Notes under the pieces: model-generated
What the model was told of the DNA's origin: nothing
What the model saw: only the letters and a program-made list of their open reading frames with translations
The model's database searches: none
DNA from: Ectothiorhodospira lacustris
GTDB taxonomy: Bacteria > Pseudomonadota > Gammaproteobacteria > Ectothiorhodospirales > Ectothiorhodospiraceae
NCBI RefSeq assembly: GCF_022227845.1
Contig: NZ_JAJNQN010000002.1
Span: forward strand, 275,375 to 339,374
Direction: 5' to 3'
Length of the DNA stretch: 64,000 nucleotides
Made by a program: the position numbers and the translations under genes
In this document: piece by piece, positions 1 through 8,756 of the stretch
Layout: each line of letters opens with the position of its first letter
Numbering within the stretch: position 1 is the stretch's first letter

Positions 1-743
1 CACGGGAAGAGCCGGAACCCCTGCATCCCCCTGCCCCGCTGATCACCGCCGACACCTATCAGGGTGAGCCGGGCGACAGCCCCCTGCTGCGGGCCACGGA
101 GGCCGTCCCCTTCAAACAGGGGACCGATGTCCTGATCACCGGCCTGGACGGACTCCTGGGTGGCAGGGGCGCACGCGCGCTGAGGCTGCTCCTGAGCCGT
201 GAAGGCCGGGTACTGCTGGACAAGACCCTGCACCGACAGCGGCCGGAGTCCCGGCGCCGTGACTGGCTACGCCCCTGGACCGGGCATGCATCGCACGCCC
301 CGGGGCCGGGTCCCGTGCCCGGCCACGCCGCCCCTCAGACCCGGACGCTGCTCGGACTGACACCCCTGCCGACCCGACTCATGACCCTGCCCTTTCAGGG
401 ACCTCTGCCCGCCGATACCTTCAATCAGGCACCGCTCGATCAACGACTGGCGCAACCCCTTACGGGCCATGAAACCCTGACGCTGCAACCGATCCCGGAC
501 GGTACGGAATCCGAGCACTTCAGACTCAGGCTGACGGCCGAGACCATCGGTGCATGGTGGGTTCGAGGTCGGAGCATGAAGCCCCTGACCCCGGTCTGCG
601 ACACCCTCTGGCTGGACGGGGATGCCGGCCTGGTGCATCACATTCACCGGGCCGGGATACCTGCCGATGCCGTCGATGGCGGCCGGGGCTGGATCCTGGT
701 GGGACATCGGGACCATCCCCTGCACCGGACGCCCGCAGCATGA
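1..743 (+). CDS. DUF2169 domain protein, 3' part (T6SS-associated)
   Basis: The frame is open from the first bases of the window, so the 5' end lies outside it; about 246 residues are visible. Near the visible start, a stretch reading ITADTYQGEPGDSPL followed by PFKQGTDVLITG resembles the conserved core of DUF2169 proteins. In other bacteria these act as adaptors or chaperones that load effectors onto VgrG/PAAR spikes of type VI secretion systems. The stop overlaps the next start (ATGA), so the two genes are probably translationally coupled. No spike or effector gene is visible here; any partner would lie to the left of the window. The family call rests on motif resemblance only; the T6SS role is inferred from the family and from the T6SS cluster further right. 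Confidence 0.65.
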   Translation, partial: REEPEPLHPPAPLITADTYQGEPGDSPLLRATEAVPFKQGTDVLITGLDGLLGGRGARALRLLLSREGRVLLDKTLHRQRPESRRRDWLRPWTGHASHAPGPGPVPGHAAPQTRTLLGLTPLPTRLMTLPFQGPLPADTFNQAPLDQRLAQPLTGHETLTLQPIPDGTESEHFRLRLTAETIGAWWVRGRSMKPLTPVCDTLWLDGDAGLVHHIHRAGIPADAVDGGRGWILVGHRDHPLHRTPAA

Positions 744-1861
744 GCAAGCCCCAGCACCTTTACCTGCGACTGCACACCCCTCGCCTGTGGACGGCCGCCG
801 GTGGAGATCACCTGGCTTTGTGGGCGGCGGCACGGGCCGGGATGGGGACACAGCAGTTTTCCGATCACCTGGCGGCACTCATGGCCGGGGGGGATCACCC
901 CCGGGGACGCATACGGGTATCTCCGGCCCTTGAGGGCATGCCGGACAGCCGTGACCGTGTCCGGCGGATGCTGGCGCACGCGCTGCAAGATCCCTTGCCG
1001 GCGGACTGCACGGTGCTCTGGCCCTGCCGACCCGACACCCTGGAGCATCCCTGGCTGGCGCCGGAACGGATCTGGGACTGGATGGGCAAGGCGGCACTCC
1101 GGCACCCGCGAACCCGGCTGCAGATCGTGTTACTGGAAGGTTCCGCCGTAGGCCTCATGGACAGGGCACTGGCAGCACTGCACCAGGAACCGGACCATCA
1201 CTGGGTACTGGGTTGCGTGGACAGCCTGTTGATACCGGAGATGCTGTCGGCGCTCCCGGCAGCAGGCAGAACACCGGCCTGGGACGAAGCCGATGGCCTG
1301 GTGCCGGGAGAAGCGGCGGTCTTCATGCCCGTCTCCCTGTCTGCGGGTGGTCACCAGGTCCGTGCCTGGGATACATGCCCCGAGCCCCGCGATGTCGATC
1401 CCGAGGGTGGCGAATTTCTGGCCTGGGCCATGGCCCTGCACAGCAGCCTGGAACAGGCAAGCCTGGATGCCTTCGCACTGGACGGCGTGGTCCTGCCGGG
1501 CAATCCGGACAGGCATGCCGCCATGGAATGGTACGGTTGCCACGCCAGGGTCTGGCCGCTAAGGAATACCCACCCCCCCGAGGGATCGACCGGGCCGGAG
1601 CATCCCATACCCGACGGACTCCTGCCTCCCATCATGGACCTGGGGGCCGTGCTGGGACATGCAGGCGCCGCCCAGTACCTGCTGCAACTGGCGCTGGGCA
1701 TGGGCTGGATGGAGGCCGCCCGCCGCCTGGCGGCCCGGGGGTGCGGCGGGCCGCTGCGGTCGGTGGCAATCCTGGATCGGCCGTTGACGGAGGAACGAGG
1801 TGTCGCAATTCTGGAAGTGACCCGGTGCGCGGACCCGGCCCACGGACAGCCTGAGTCCTAA
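740..1861 (+). CDS. degenerate beta-ketoacyl-synthase-fold protein
   Basis: The start is the ATG that overlaps the DUF2169 stop by 4 nt, giving 373 residues. Several stretches follow the layout of the ketosynthase/thiolase fold: VLGCVDSLL in the middle of the protein, then [11 protein letters not shown] like the GxxPGEGA strand of ketosynthases, and near the C-terminus [19 protein letters not shown] like the conserved GHTxGAAG loop. The catalytic Cys and His context is not canonical, so enzymatic activity is doubtful. Ketosynthase-like proteins of this sort occur beside DUF2169 genes in T6SS-linked clusters, but their role is not established. It could be a non-catalytic scaffold or adaptor. 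Downstream it meets the oppositely oriented msrA, whose stop codon overlaps its last bases. Confidence 0.6.
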   Translation: MSKPQHLYLRLHTPRLWTAAGGDHLALWAAARAGMGTQQFSDHLAALMAGGDHPRGRIRVSPALEGMPDSRDRVRRMLAHALQDPLPADCTVLWPCRPDTLEHPWLAPERIWDWMGKAALRHPRTRLQIVLLEGSAVGLMDRALAALHQEPDHHWVLGCVDSLLIPEMLSALPAAGRTPAWDEADGLVPGEAAVFMPVSLSAGGHQVRAWDTCPEPRDVDPEGGEFLAWAMALHSSLEQASLDAFALDGVVLPGNPDRHAAMEWYGCHARVWPLRNTHPPEGSTGPEHPIPDGLLPPIMDLGAVLGHAGAAQYLLQLALGMGWMEAARRLAARGCGGPLRSVAILDRPLTEERGVAILEVTRCADPAHGQPES

Positions 1862-2523
1862 ACCGCCCGCTCAAGGTCAGAGGAGTTCCAACGGGGGCAT
1901 GTCACCCCGGTGCCGCCAAGACCACAATAGCCATCGGGATTCTTGGCCAGGTACTGCTGATGATATGCCTCGGCAAAATAGAAGATCGGAGCAGACAGGA
2001 TCTCGGTGGTGATATCGCCCAGGGCGCGGGCCTTGAGGGCCGCCTGGAACACGGACCGGGAGTGTTCCGCCGGCTCCGCCTGCCGGGTGCCATGGGTATA
2101 GATGCCCGAGCGGTACTGGGTGCCCAGGTCATTGCCCTGGCGCATGCCTTGGGTGGGGTCGTGGGATTCCCAGAAGGTCCTGAGCAGATCGGCATAACTG
2201 ATCCGAGCGGGATCAAAGACCACCTGAACCACTTCGTTATGACCCGTCATGCCGCTGCAGACCTCCCGGTAGGTGGGGTTGGGCGTGAAGCCGCCAGCAT
2301 AGCCCACCGCCGTGCTGTAGACGCCGGCCAGCCCCCAGAACCGGCGCTCAGCACCCCAGAAACAGCCCATGCCAAACAGGGCCGTTTCCATATCCTCGGG
2401 AAAAGGGGGCTTGAGGGGGGTGCCCAGGACATGGTGGTGTTCGGGTACCGGCATGGCCTCCTGCCGTCCTGGCAGGGCCTGCTCCGGCGCAGGTAGGGCG
2501 GTCTTGCGCAGAAAGGAAAACAT
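1858..2523 (-). CDS. msrA: peptide-methionine (S)-S-oxide reductase MsrA
   Basis: It reduces methionine-S-sulfoxide in proteins and free methionine, using thioredoxin, in the cytoplasm. The catalytic GCFWG motif lies at about residues 53-57. It is followed by family signatures [24 protein letters not shown] and GTQYRS, and by C-terminal cysteines in GYCGLGG and VTCPRW that can act as resolving residues. The start chosen ([20 protein letters not shown]) matches the E. coli-type N-terminus and has GAGGTG about 8 nt upstream; an ATG 12 codons further up is less likely. The length of 221 residues is usual for the long MsrA form. It stands alone and converges with the upstream ketosynthase-like gene. 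Confidence 0.96.
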   Translation of the reverse strand: MFSFLRKTALPAPEQALPGRQEAMPVPEHHHVLGTPLKPPFPEDMETALFGMGCFWGAERRFWGLAGVYSTAVGYAGGFTPNPTYREVCSGMTGHNEVVQVVFDPARISYADLLRTFWESHDPTQGMRQGNDLGTQYRSGIYTHGTRQAEPAEHSRSVFQAALKARALGDITTEILSAPIFYFAEAYHQQYLAKNPDGYCGLGGTGVTCPRWNSSDLERAV

Positions 2524-2594
2524 CTCGGCACACCTCGGGAACGGGATATGCCGCATCATAGTTGATATTTTTACTCAGGAAAACAAGCGGCCAC

Positions 2595-3119
2595 TCAAAA
2601 AGGATCCGGGGACTCAGGTTCTGACTTTGGCTTCGGGCCTGGAATCAGACTCAGGTGACGGGTATCAATCCGTGGCTCGGGCACATCACGGGGTTCACCC
2701 AGGGTCGCCCCGGGCTCAGCCAGGGTCAGGCCGGACAAGTCGACATCCAGGTCCGGTGTCGGCACCCGGTCACTCAGATCGGTCCCCGGCGGCGCCAGGG
2801 TCAGCTCCGGTGCCTGGATGGCGGTGGACGCAAGCCCGATCATCGCAGCAGGGGTGTCATCCAGCGCATCGGCCGCCGGTTCGGCGGCACACGCCATGAT
2901 CCGGGCCGTCGCACCGGCTTCGCGCAGCAGTTCAAGATAACGCCGGGCGGTCGCCTCATCCACCCCTTTCTTGACCACCACCGGCTTGCCGGCCAGCATC
3001 CCCTCCACCCGGGCTTCCGGCACCCGGAACAGGGTCGCCAACCTGGCCTTGACGGTGGCCACATCCACGCCCTCCATGGGCTTGCCGGTCACGGCCACCA
3101 GATAGGCCCTGTCCACCAT
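2595..3119 (-). CDS. conserved hypothetical protein with N-terminal VKARLA...KPVVVKKG domain
   Basis: This 174-residue protein is not confidently recognised. Residues 1-85 form a compact alpha/beta-looking domain, with VKARLATLFRV, GMLAGKPVVVKKGVDE and ATARRYLELLREAGA. Similar short domains occur at the N-terminus of various proteobacterial membrane or zinc-ribbon proteins of unknown function. The remaining half is rich in Pro, Asp and Leu and looks disordered, ending PKSEPESPDPF. There is no signal peptide or membrane segment. A GGAGG-like ribosome site (revcomp of cctcc at 3127-3131) precedes the ATG. It lies downstream of the TRAP permease on the same strand, separated by a strong hairpin, so it is probably transcribed separately. 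Confidence 0.6.
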   Translation of the reverse strand: MVDRAYLVAVTGKPMEGVDVATVKARLATLFRVPEARVEGMLAGKPVVVKKGVDEATARRYLELLREAGATARIMACAAEPAADALDDTPAAMIGLASTAIQAPELTLAPPGTDLSDRVPTPDLDVDLSGLTLAEPGATLGEPRDVPEPRIDTRHLSLIPGPKPKSEPESPDPF

Positions 3120-3166
3120 CGCGCACCTCCTTTTTTCGATTCAGCGCAACACCGCCTCCTCCGTGA

Positions 3167-3204
3167 CCAAGGATCGGCCCCCCCGGGAGGGGGCCGATCC
3201 TTGG
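3167..3204. terminator. 16-bp perfect hairpin downstream of the TRAP permease
   Basis: CCAAGGATCGGCCCCC (3167-3182) pairs perfectly with 3189-3204 around a 6-nt loop. It lies 10 nt beyond the permease stop on the minus strand and upstream of the next minus-strand gene. There is no T-tract after the stem on the minus strand. It is best read as a terminator or 3'-end stabilising hairpin of the TRAP operon. Confidence 0.7.
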
Positions 3205-3213
3205 CAAAACGAC

Positions 3214-5376
3214 TCAGGCGTCGACGGCTGGCTCAGGCGGCTTGCCCTTCGCCATCCTGCGCTGCCACAGGAACAGAACCACGGCCAGCCCCAGACCCAG
3301 CAGGTCGGTAAGCAGATCCCCGGAGATGGCCATCAGCGCACCGGCAAACAGCAGCACGCGGACGGGCCATCCCGCCGCCCCGAAGAACCAGCCCTGCGCC
3401 GCACCCGCGAGCATGAATACACCCACCATCGCGGTGGCAAAGCTCTGGGCAATCTCCGTCCATTCGCCTTCCATCAGCAAGGCCGGATGATAGAAGAAGA
3501 TGAACGACACAATGAAGGCGGCCAGGCCCACCTTGAAGGCGGTCACCGAGGTTCGCATGGGCTCTGAGCCCGCGATGGCTGCCCCCGCATAGGCCGCCAG
3601 GGCCACCGGCGGCGTGATGGCGGACATCACCGCAAAGTAGAACACGAAGAAGTGCGCCACCAGCGGGGCCACGCCCATCTGGATCAAGCCCGGGGCCACC
3701 ACCGATGCCGCCACGGCATAGGCCGCCGTGGTGGGCATGCCCATGCCCAGCAGCACGGAAATGCACATGGCGAACAGCAGGGCCAGCAGCTGGCTGTTCT
3801 CGGCTACGCCCAGGAGCAGCGAGGAGAACCGCAGACCGACCCCGGTCAGGCCGATCACACCGACGATGATCCCGGCGCAGGCACAGACGGCAATCAACTG
3901 GATGGACATCCGGGCCGCCAGTTCCAGAGCGCGGGCGGAGCCGAACAGCCCGAGGCGGAACGGAGTCAGCCAGCTCACCACCACGGCACTCATCAGGGCC
4001 ACCGTGCCGGCGCGAATGACCGAGTACCCCATGAACAGGGCACCGATGAGGATGATGATGGGAGCGAACAGATAGACCTGCCGCAGCAACTTGCCGATCT
4101 GGGGCAGGTCCTTGGAGGGCAGACCCTTCATGCCGGTCTTGGCCGCTTCCATGTCCACCATGAAGTAGACGGAGGCAAAGTACAGCAGGGCCGGGATCAG
4201 GGCGGCAATGATCAGGTCGGTGTAGGGAATCCCCGTCACCTCCGCCATGATGAAGGCCCCCGCCCCCATCACCGGCGGCATGATCTGGCCACCGGTGGAA
4301 GCCGCCGCCTCAATGGCACCGGCACTGCGAGGCTTGTAGCCCACCCGTTTCATGAGGGGGATGGTCAGGGAGCCGGTGGCCACCACGTTACCTGCGGAAG
4401 TGCCGTTGATCATGCCCATCAGACCACTGGCAAACACCGCCACCTTGGCCGGACCACCGCGGGCACGACCGGCGGCGGCAAAGGCGAAGTTCACGAAGTA
4501 GTCACCCACCTTTGAGGCCTGCAGGAAGGCGGCAAAGGCGATGAACAACACGATATAGGTGGAGGACACCGCCGTGGTGGGGCCGAGAATACCGTTGTCC
4601 GTATAGATGTACGTGATGAAACGGTCGGCATCGTAGCCGCTGTGCTCCAGGACACCCGGCAGCCAGGGACCGACGAAACCGTAGAGGATGAAGATACCGG
4701 CGATGACCACCAAGGCCATGCCGGCCACCCGCCGGGTCAGTTCCAGGATCAGCAGGATACCGGCCGTGGCCACCCAGAAATCGGTCTGCGCAGGCATCAC
4801 GCCCATGCGGAACTGCAGGACATCCAGATTGAACAGCAGGTAGGCACAGACCGAGATGCTCCCCGCCATCAGAGACCAGTCATACCAGCCGATGCGGTCG
4901 GAACGGGGCTTGAACATCCACGCAAAGACAATCCCCAGCACAACGCTGGCCAACAGCGCCCAGCTAAAGGTGTGGAATATCCACTCAGGCAGACTGTAGG
5001 TGTCGTGGCCCAGGCGCAGTTTCATATACATCGCGATGGCCATGGCCACCAGGGCATAGAGGGCTAACCCCACGGTGAGCACCATGGGCAGCAGTTCCAG
5101 GACCCATCGTCGTTTTCGGGGATCTGCCGGCGGCACACAGGCAGCCACGATGGCAAAACCGATCACCAGGGCACCCGCCACGTGGACGATGCGAAAAGCC
5201 CAGGTTTCCATCGGGATGACGTTGAGAACCAGGAGGTGGAAACTGGTATAGGTCAGACCAAGGAGGAACAACAGCAACTTTTGCCAGCGGGTGAGATTGC
5301 GCTGGGATGACATGCCCTCTTCGGCATCGGCAAGGGACGCAGCATCAATAGGGCCCGATTTTTCGGAGCTCGTCAT
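3214..5376 (-). CDS. TRAP transporter fused permease (TAXI-associated, DctQM-type)
   Basis: This 720-residue polytopic inner-membrane protein is the permease of a TRAP transporter, which imports solutes on an ion gradient with help from a periplasmic receptor. After a hydrophilic N-terminus (about 30 residues), the first ~200 residues form a small DctQ-like unit. The rest is a large DctM-like unit with the conserved stretches NGTSAGNVVATGSLTIPLM, GGQIMPPVMGAGAF and GMGMPTTAAYA. Fusion of the small and large subunits is typical of TAXI-type TRAP systems. Its receptor gene lies just upstream on the same strand, with a hairpin in the 118-nt gap. The start is the first ATG with an AGAAGA purine run 8 nt upstream; MSSQRN at residue 22 is an alternative with poorer spacing. 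The substrate cannot be read from sequence. Confidence 0.93.
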   Translation of the reverse strand: MTSSEKSGPIDAASLADAEEGMSSQRNLTRWQKLLLFLLGLTYTSFHLLVLNVIPMETWAFRIVHVAGALVIGFAIVAACVPPADPRKRRWVLELLPMVLTVGLALYALVAMAIAMYMKLRLGHDTYSLPEWIFHTFSWALLASVVLGIVFAWMFKPRSDRIGWYDWSLMAGSISVCAYLLFNLDVLQFRMGVMPAQTDFWVATAGILLILELTRRVAGMALVVIAGIFILYGFVGPWLPGVLEHSGYDADRFITYIYTDNGILGPTTAVSSTYIVLFIAFAAFLQASKVGDYFVNFAFAAAGRARGGPAKVAVFASGLMGMINGTSAGNVVATGSLTIPLMKRVGYKPRSAGAIEAAASTGGQIMPPVMGAGAFIMAEVTGIPYTDLIIAALIPALLYFASVYFMVDMEAAKTGMKGLPSKDLPQIGKLLRQVYLFAPIIILIGALFMGYSVIRAGTVALMSAVVVSWLTPFRLGLFGSARALELAARMSIQLIAVCACAGIIVGVIGLTGVGLRFSSLLLGVAENSQLLALLFAMCISVLLGMGMPTTAAYAVAASVVAPGLIQMGVAPLVAHFFVFYFAVMSAITPPVALAAYAGAAIAGSEPMRTSVTAFKVGLAAFIVSFIFFYHPALLMEGEWTEIAQSFATAMVGVFMLAGAAQGWFFGAAGWPVRVLLFAGALMAISGDLLTDLLGLGLAVVLFLWQRRMAKGKPPEPAVDA

Positions 5377-5430
5377 GGGGAGGATCTTCTGAACGTACAG
5401 GTTGAGTCAGCCGGTTTTCCGGATAAAACA

Positions 5431-5459
5431 CTTTGGGCCGCGCTCGGCGCGGCCCAAAG
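5431..5459 (-). terminator. intercistronic hairpin (attenuator) between TAXI receptor and permease genes
   Basis: A perfect 13-bp stem (CTTTGGGCCGCGC and its complement) with a TCG loop is followed on the minus strand by TGTTTTA. This is a terminator-like shape inside the operon. It could let part of the transcripts end after the receptor gene, so that receptor is made in excess over permease. Confidence 0.72.
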
Positions 5460-5494
5460 CAGTGAACCTTTCCGGGTTCTCGATCAGTCCTCGA

Positions 5495-6493
5495 TCAGTC
5501 CTTGTACTCGGGCGGAATCAGGTGCTCGGGCACCTCAATGCCTTTTTCCTTGTAGTAGCGCACCGCACCCGGGTGGAACCACATGAAGGTGTTGTGCACC
5601 ATGTTCTCGGCGAGGGTTTCCTCGGCAGAGCGGTGGATGGTCACCATGCGATCGTTGTTGTCCAGCACCGCCTTCATGACCTCATAGACGAAGGACTCCG
5701 GCATGTTCTTGCTGGCAATACCGAAGTTCCACAGGGCCACGGTGGGCTGCTCTTCAGTCACGGAGCGATAGGTGTTGGCAGGGATGACGAAGCGGCTCAC
5801 CGGATGATTCTCGGTGATTTTGGCGATCTCTTCCTCATTGAGGGAGAAGATATTCACCGGCTGCTGGGCCTCGATCTGGCTGAAGGCGGAGATCGGCACA
5901 CCGGCAGCGAAGGCGAAGGCGTCCAGCATGCCGTCCTGCACCTGACCCACTTGGTCGGCGGCGCCGCCGTAACGGACGCGCACGTTCAGACCCAGGTCAC
6001 TGAAGAAACGAGGCCAGAACACGCTGGCGGTACCGCCGCGGGGACCCACGCCAACGCGTTTGCCGTCCAGATCGGCGATGCTGCTGATACCGGAGCGCTT
6101 CAGCGCCACCACCTGCAGGGGGGTCTGGTACATGGGAAAGAGGGCGCGGACATCACGGGTCTGCAGACCACGGGCCACTTCCAGCTCGCCGTCCCAGCCT
6201 TCGCGGGCCGGACCCATGGTGGTCATGCCGAATTCCAGGCGACCCTGGTGCACCAGCACCATATTCTGGGTCGGACCGCCGGTCACTTCGGCGGAGGCGT
6301 TGACGCCCACCATTTCCTGAATCAGGCCGCCCCAACCGGCACCGTAGATGAAGTAAGTCCCACCCTGGGATGCCGTGCCGATGTTGACCGAATTCGGCCA
6401 CCCGGTACGATCCTGTGCCGATACCGCTCCCGCGGTCATCAGCATGCAGCTCAGGGCGGCAACACCCGCCCAGCGGAAATAACTTCTCAACAT
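5495..6493 (-). CDS. TAXI-family TRAP transporter solute-binding receptor
   Basis: This 332-residue periplasmic receptor captures the substrate for the neighbouring fused TRAP permease. Residues 1-26 are a classic signal peptide: charged MLRSYFR, a hydrophobic core, then AVSAQ as the probable cleavage site. The mature protein opens with VNIGTASQGGTYFIYGAGW, the typical TAXI-family motif, and contains DLDGKRVGVGPRGG in the middle. Length and composition are usual for the family. The ATG is preceded by GGAGGAG in the minus-strand leader. It is the first gene of a two-gene operon with the permease. The ligand is unknown; family members bind amino acids or organic acids. Confidence 0.93.
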   Translation of the reverse strand: MLRSYFRWAGVAALSCMLMTAGAVSAQDRTGWPNSVNIGTASQGGTYFIYGAGWGGLIQEMVGVNASAEVTGGPTQNMVLVHQGRLEFGMTTMGPAREGWDGELEVARGLQTRDVRALFPMYQTPLQVVALKRSGISSIADLDGKRVGVGPRGGTASVFWPRFFSDLGLNVRVRYGGAADQVGQVQDGMLDAFAFAAGVPISAFSQIEAQQPVNIFSLNEEEIAKITENHPVSRFVIPANTYRSVTEEQPTVALWNFGIASKNMPESFVYEVMKAVLDNNDRMVTIHRSAEETLAENMVHNTFMWFHPGAVRYYKEKGIEVPEHLIPPEYKD

Positions 6494-6914
6494 GGCAACA
6501 CTCCTCCTGGGAGTATGGGCAACCTTCGAGGGCTACCTGGGATGTCTTGCTTGATGGTTTGAGATCTTCTGGGCCATCCCGAGAGACCGCCATGTCCCAG
6601 CCGGCCAAGCCCGTTCCCGAAGATAGCATAGACCGCAGGAGGATTTTCACGCTGAAGTAAGATTCCGTTGACATCGGTCGGCATCAGCACCTTGCCCGAC
6701 ATGGCGGAACTGTATGGGAAGCAATCCGGGAAAGCGCTGAAAAAGCCCCTTGCCGCCACGCTCGCGAATGCGGGAGTCCAGGATTTTCAGTCTGTTACTG
6801 GATTCCCGCTTGCGCGGGAATGACGGCGATTCGATCAGGGCTGCATTACCACCGTCCTGGAATTCCGCTTGGGCGGGAATGACTTATTCGGGTCATCCCC
6901 AAGCGCCGAATTCC
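6494..6914. other. 421-bp intergenic region
   Basis: 6494 to about 6735 should hold the promoter of the TAXI operon on the minus strand; no clear -35/-10 pair was identified. 6736-6883 is a hairpin-rich dispersed repeat, annotated separately. No credible gene was seen; short open frames here lack ribosome sites and protein-like composition. Confidence 0.5.
6736..6883 (+). repeat. dispersed hairpin repeat, copy A
   Basis: It begins CTGAAAAAGCCCC and has an imperfect CTCGCGAATGCGGGAG hairpin. A central CCAGGATTTTCAGTCTG follows at 6778-6794, then a GATTCCCGCTTGCGCGGGAATGAC palindrome. A degenerate second palindrome is at 6859-6883. The same modules occur inverted at 61458-61595, including an exact 17-nt match of the central box. 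The GGATTCCCGC...GCGGGAATGAC core resembles intergenic repeats known from many proteobacteria. Confidence 0.8.
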
Positions 6915-7919
6915 TTAGTCATCCGCGGCGGGATTGGCGCTGATTTGCTGCAATTGGGCCACGGCGGCGGCCAGATGCTCCAGAAAACGGGCGCCCTCTC
7001 CTTCCGTGAGCTTCGCCCGCAGCCGGGACATCAGGTGCTCATGTCGATCGTGAAGCTCCCGGGCCAGGCTCATGAGTCCGGCCCTCTCATCCTGACGGCG
7101 GGCGGCTTCCACGTCCGGATGGTCGGGACTCAGCGTGAGTGAAAGGTCGATCAGTCGTCGCAGCCGCTCGGCCCCGGCCTCCTCGGAGGCCTGACCCAAC
7201 TCCTGGGAAAAAACCTGAATGTCATGGATCTCCCCCATCAGGTTCTGCATGTCTTTGAGTTCACGGATCAGCTCCTTGCCCCCGTCCAGTTCCGCCGCCA
7301 CCGGCTCCAGTAGATAGCGCAGGCGCTTGCCCTTGATACGGGCCTGATGCACCGCCTCGTCCGCCTCACCGTCATCCCCCGCCACCCGCAGCAGGTGCCG
7401 ACGAAAATCCTCCGCAGACTCCAGCAGCCGTGCGGCGGTGACGGCACCAAAGGGCGGACTCTCATCATCACGAATCAGGTCCAGCCGCTCATGCATCCGC
7501 TTGTGCAGGCGCCCAAGGGCATCGGGCAGGGTTTCGTGCAGATCCTGATACTCTTCCTGCAGCCGCTGCTCCAGGCGTCCCATCATCCACTGGTAGCCGG
7601 GCCGTTGGTGGGATTTCACCTGGCCGCGCTGCTGTTCCATCCAGGCAATCTGTACCTCCGTGTCCCGGGCCGGACCCGTCCCGGCGGCCAGCTCCTTCAC
7701 CCGGCGACGCAGTTTTTTCGGTAACCAGGACTTCACGAAGGTCTTGTGCGCCGCCAGCAGACTGCGCAATCGCCGCAGAGCCACGCGAAAATCATGCAGG
7801 GCTTCCGTATCCTGCGGGTCCGACAGCCGCTGGGCGGCCTGGGCGGCCTGATCGAGATACTTTCGAGCCAGATCACGCACCACGCGGGCCGCAGGCTGGA
7901 TCGCCAGACTTTCTTTCAT
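6915..7919 (-). CDS. CHAD domain-containing protein
   Basis: This 334-residue, highly charged, alpha-helical protein carries a CHAD (conserved histidine alpha-helical) domain. The N-terminal part shows the hallmark HDFRVALRRLRSLL at about residues 42-55, and a second arm has VHQARIKGKRLRYLLEP near residue 195. These Arg/Lys/His-rich helices form a basic surface that binds inorganic polyphosphate; CHAD proteins have been found on polyphosphate granules. There is no attached CYTH triphosphatase domain and none in a neighbouring gene, so it is a stand-alone CHAD protein, probably cytoplasmic. It is monocistronic between two intergenic repeats. Confidence 0.9.
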   Translation of the reverse strand: MKESLAIQPAARVVRDLARKYLDQAAQAAQRLSDPQDTEALHDFRVALRRLRSLLAAHKTFVKSWLPKKLRRRVKELAAGTGPARDTEVQIAWMEQQRGQVKSHQRPGYQWMMGRLEQRLQEEYQDLHETLPDALGRLHKRMHERLDLIRDDESPPFGAVTAARLLESAEDFRRHLLRVAGDDGEADEAVHQARIKGKRLRYLLEPVAAELDGGKELIRELKDMQNLMGEIHDIQVFSQELGQASEEAGAERLRRLIDLSLTLSPDHPDVEAARRQDERAGLMSLARELHDRHEHLMSRLRAKLTEGEGARFLEHLAAAVAQLQQISANPAADD

Positions 7920-8032
7920 GAATCACCGTTCATCCAATGGTCAATAAGCGCCGCCATTAACGCCGATGTAGATGACATTTCAATGAACCCGGTGGCAAGG
8001 ACCGACCATAGGGCACTCCCCTATGCATGGAC

Positions 8033-8069
8033 TCCTGTGGGAGCGGGCCTGCCCGCGAACGGGCAGGCC
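8033..8069. repeat. REP-like hairpin
   Basis: CCTGTGGGAGCGGGCCTGCC followed by CGCGAACGGGCAGGCC. The stem GGCCTGCCCG (8046-8055) pairs with 8060-8069 around a CGAA loop. The 5' flank TGTGGGAGCGGG is much like the REP units of Pseudomonas. It lies just past the doxX stop on the minus strand, where it could also act as a terminator. Confidence 0.65.
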
Positions 8070-8076
8070 ACGGACA

Positions 8077-8520
8077 TTACCGCCGAAACACGCTGTCCAC
8101 ACTGAAACGCCCGGCACCGGCAAACAGGAACGCCACCATCACCGCGCCGTAGAGCAGAGACAGCTCCTTGCCGGAACCACCCGCGGCAAAGACCGGGTCA
8201 CCCCCATGGGCGATGAAGGCCGCCACCATCATGGCGCCCAGGATGGCGGCCGCCGAAGCCCGGGTCAGCAGTCCCGCCGCCAGCAACAGCCCCCCCACCG
8301 CCTCCGCCAATCCCGCCAGCCAGGCAAAGAACAGGGGGGATGAAAACCCCAGGCTCTCCACGAACCCCACAAAGCCCGCGGACGGGGGTAATTTGTCCAG
8401 GCCATGCCCGAAGGCCATCATCAGGCCGGCCGCTACCCGCAACACCGTCATGCCCGCATCGGCGAGGGCGGAAGCGGGGGTGGTACCGCCGAAAAGCAGG
8501 GTCTGGCTGTTGAACTGCAT
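8077..8520 (-). CDS. DoxX family membrane protein
   Basis: This 147-residue protein has four predicted transmembrane helices: VLRVAAGLMMAFGHGLDKL, the FFAWLAGLAEAVGGLLLAAG region, AAAILGAMMVAAFIAH and LLYGAVMVAFLFAG. The G-H-G-x-x-K in helix 1 and the E in helix 2 are typical of the DoxX family, whose members act in diverse redox or stress-linked membrane complexes. The start MQFNSQTLL is favoured because AAGGAG lies 10 nt upstream; the frame extends further upstream but without a ribosome site. It ends 8 nt from a REP-like hairpin. The specific function is unknown. Confidence 0.85.
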   Translation of the reverse strand: MQFNSQTLLFGGTTPASALADAGMTVLRVAAGLMMAFGHGLDKLPPSAGFVGFVESLGFSSPLFFAWLAGLAEAVGGLLLAAGLLTRASAAAILGAMMVAAFIAHGGDPVFAAGGSGKELSLLYGAVMVAFLFAGAGRFSVDSVFRR

Positions 8521-8756
8521 GAATCTGAGTCTCCTTATTGGATCTTGTGAAGGCATTGACCACGAAACGGCGGGGCGGCGGAACCGACGGACGCATATCA
8601 CCGACGAATGCCGCCCCCTCCGGGTCCGTGGGCACTACACTGAAGGACAGGAAGGATCCGCTGAACATCGTGATCCGTTCCTGAAGGGGTTTGGTGTCAT
8701 TTTGCACCGATTCGTTCCATGCACACACAAGTCAAGAAGAGATTTGGGGGAAACAC

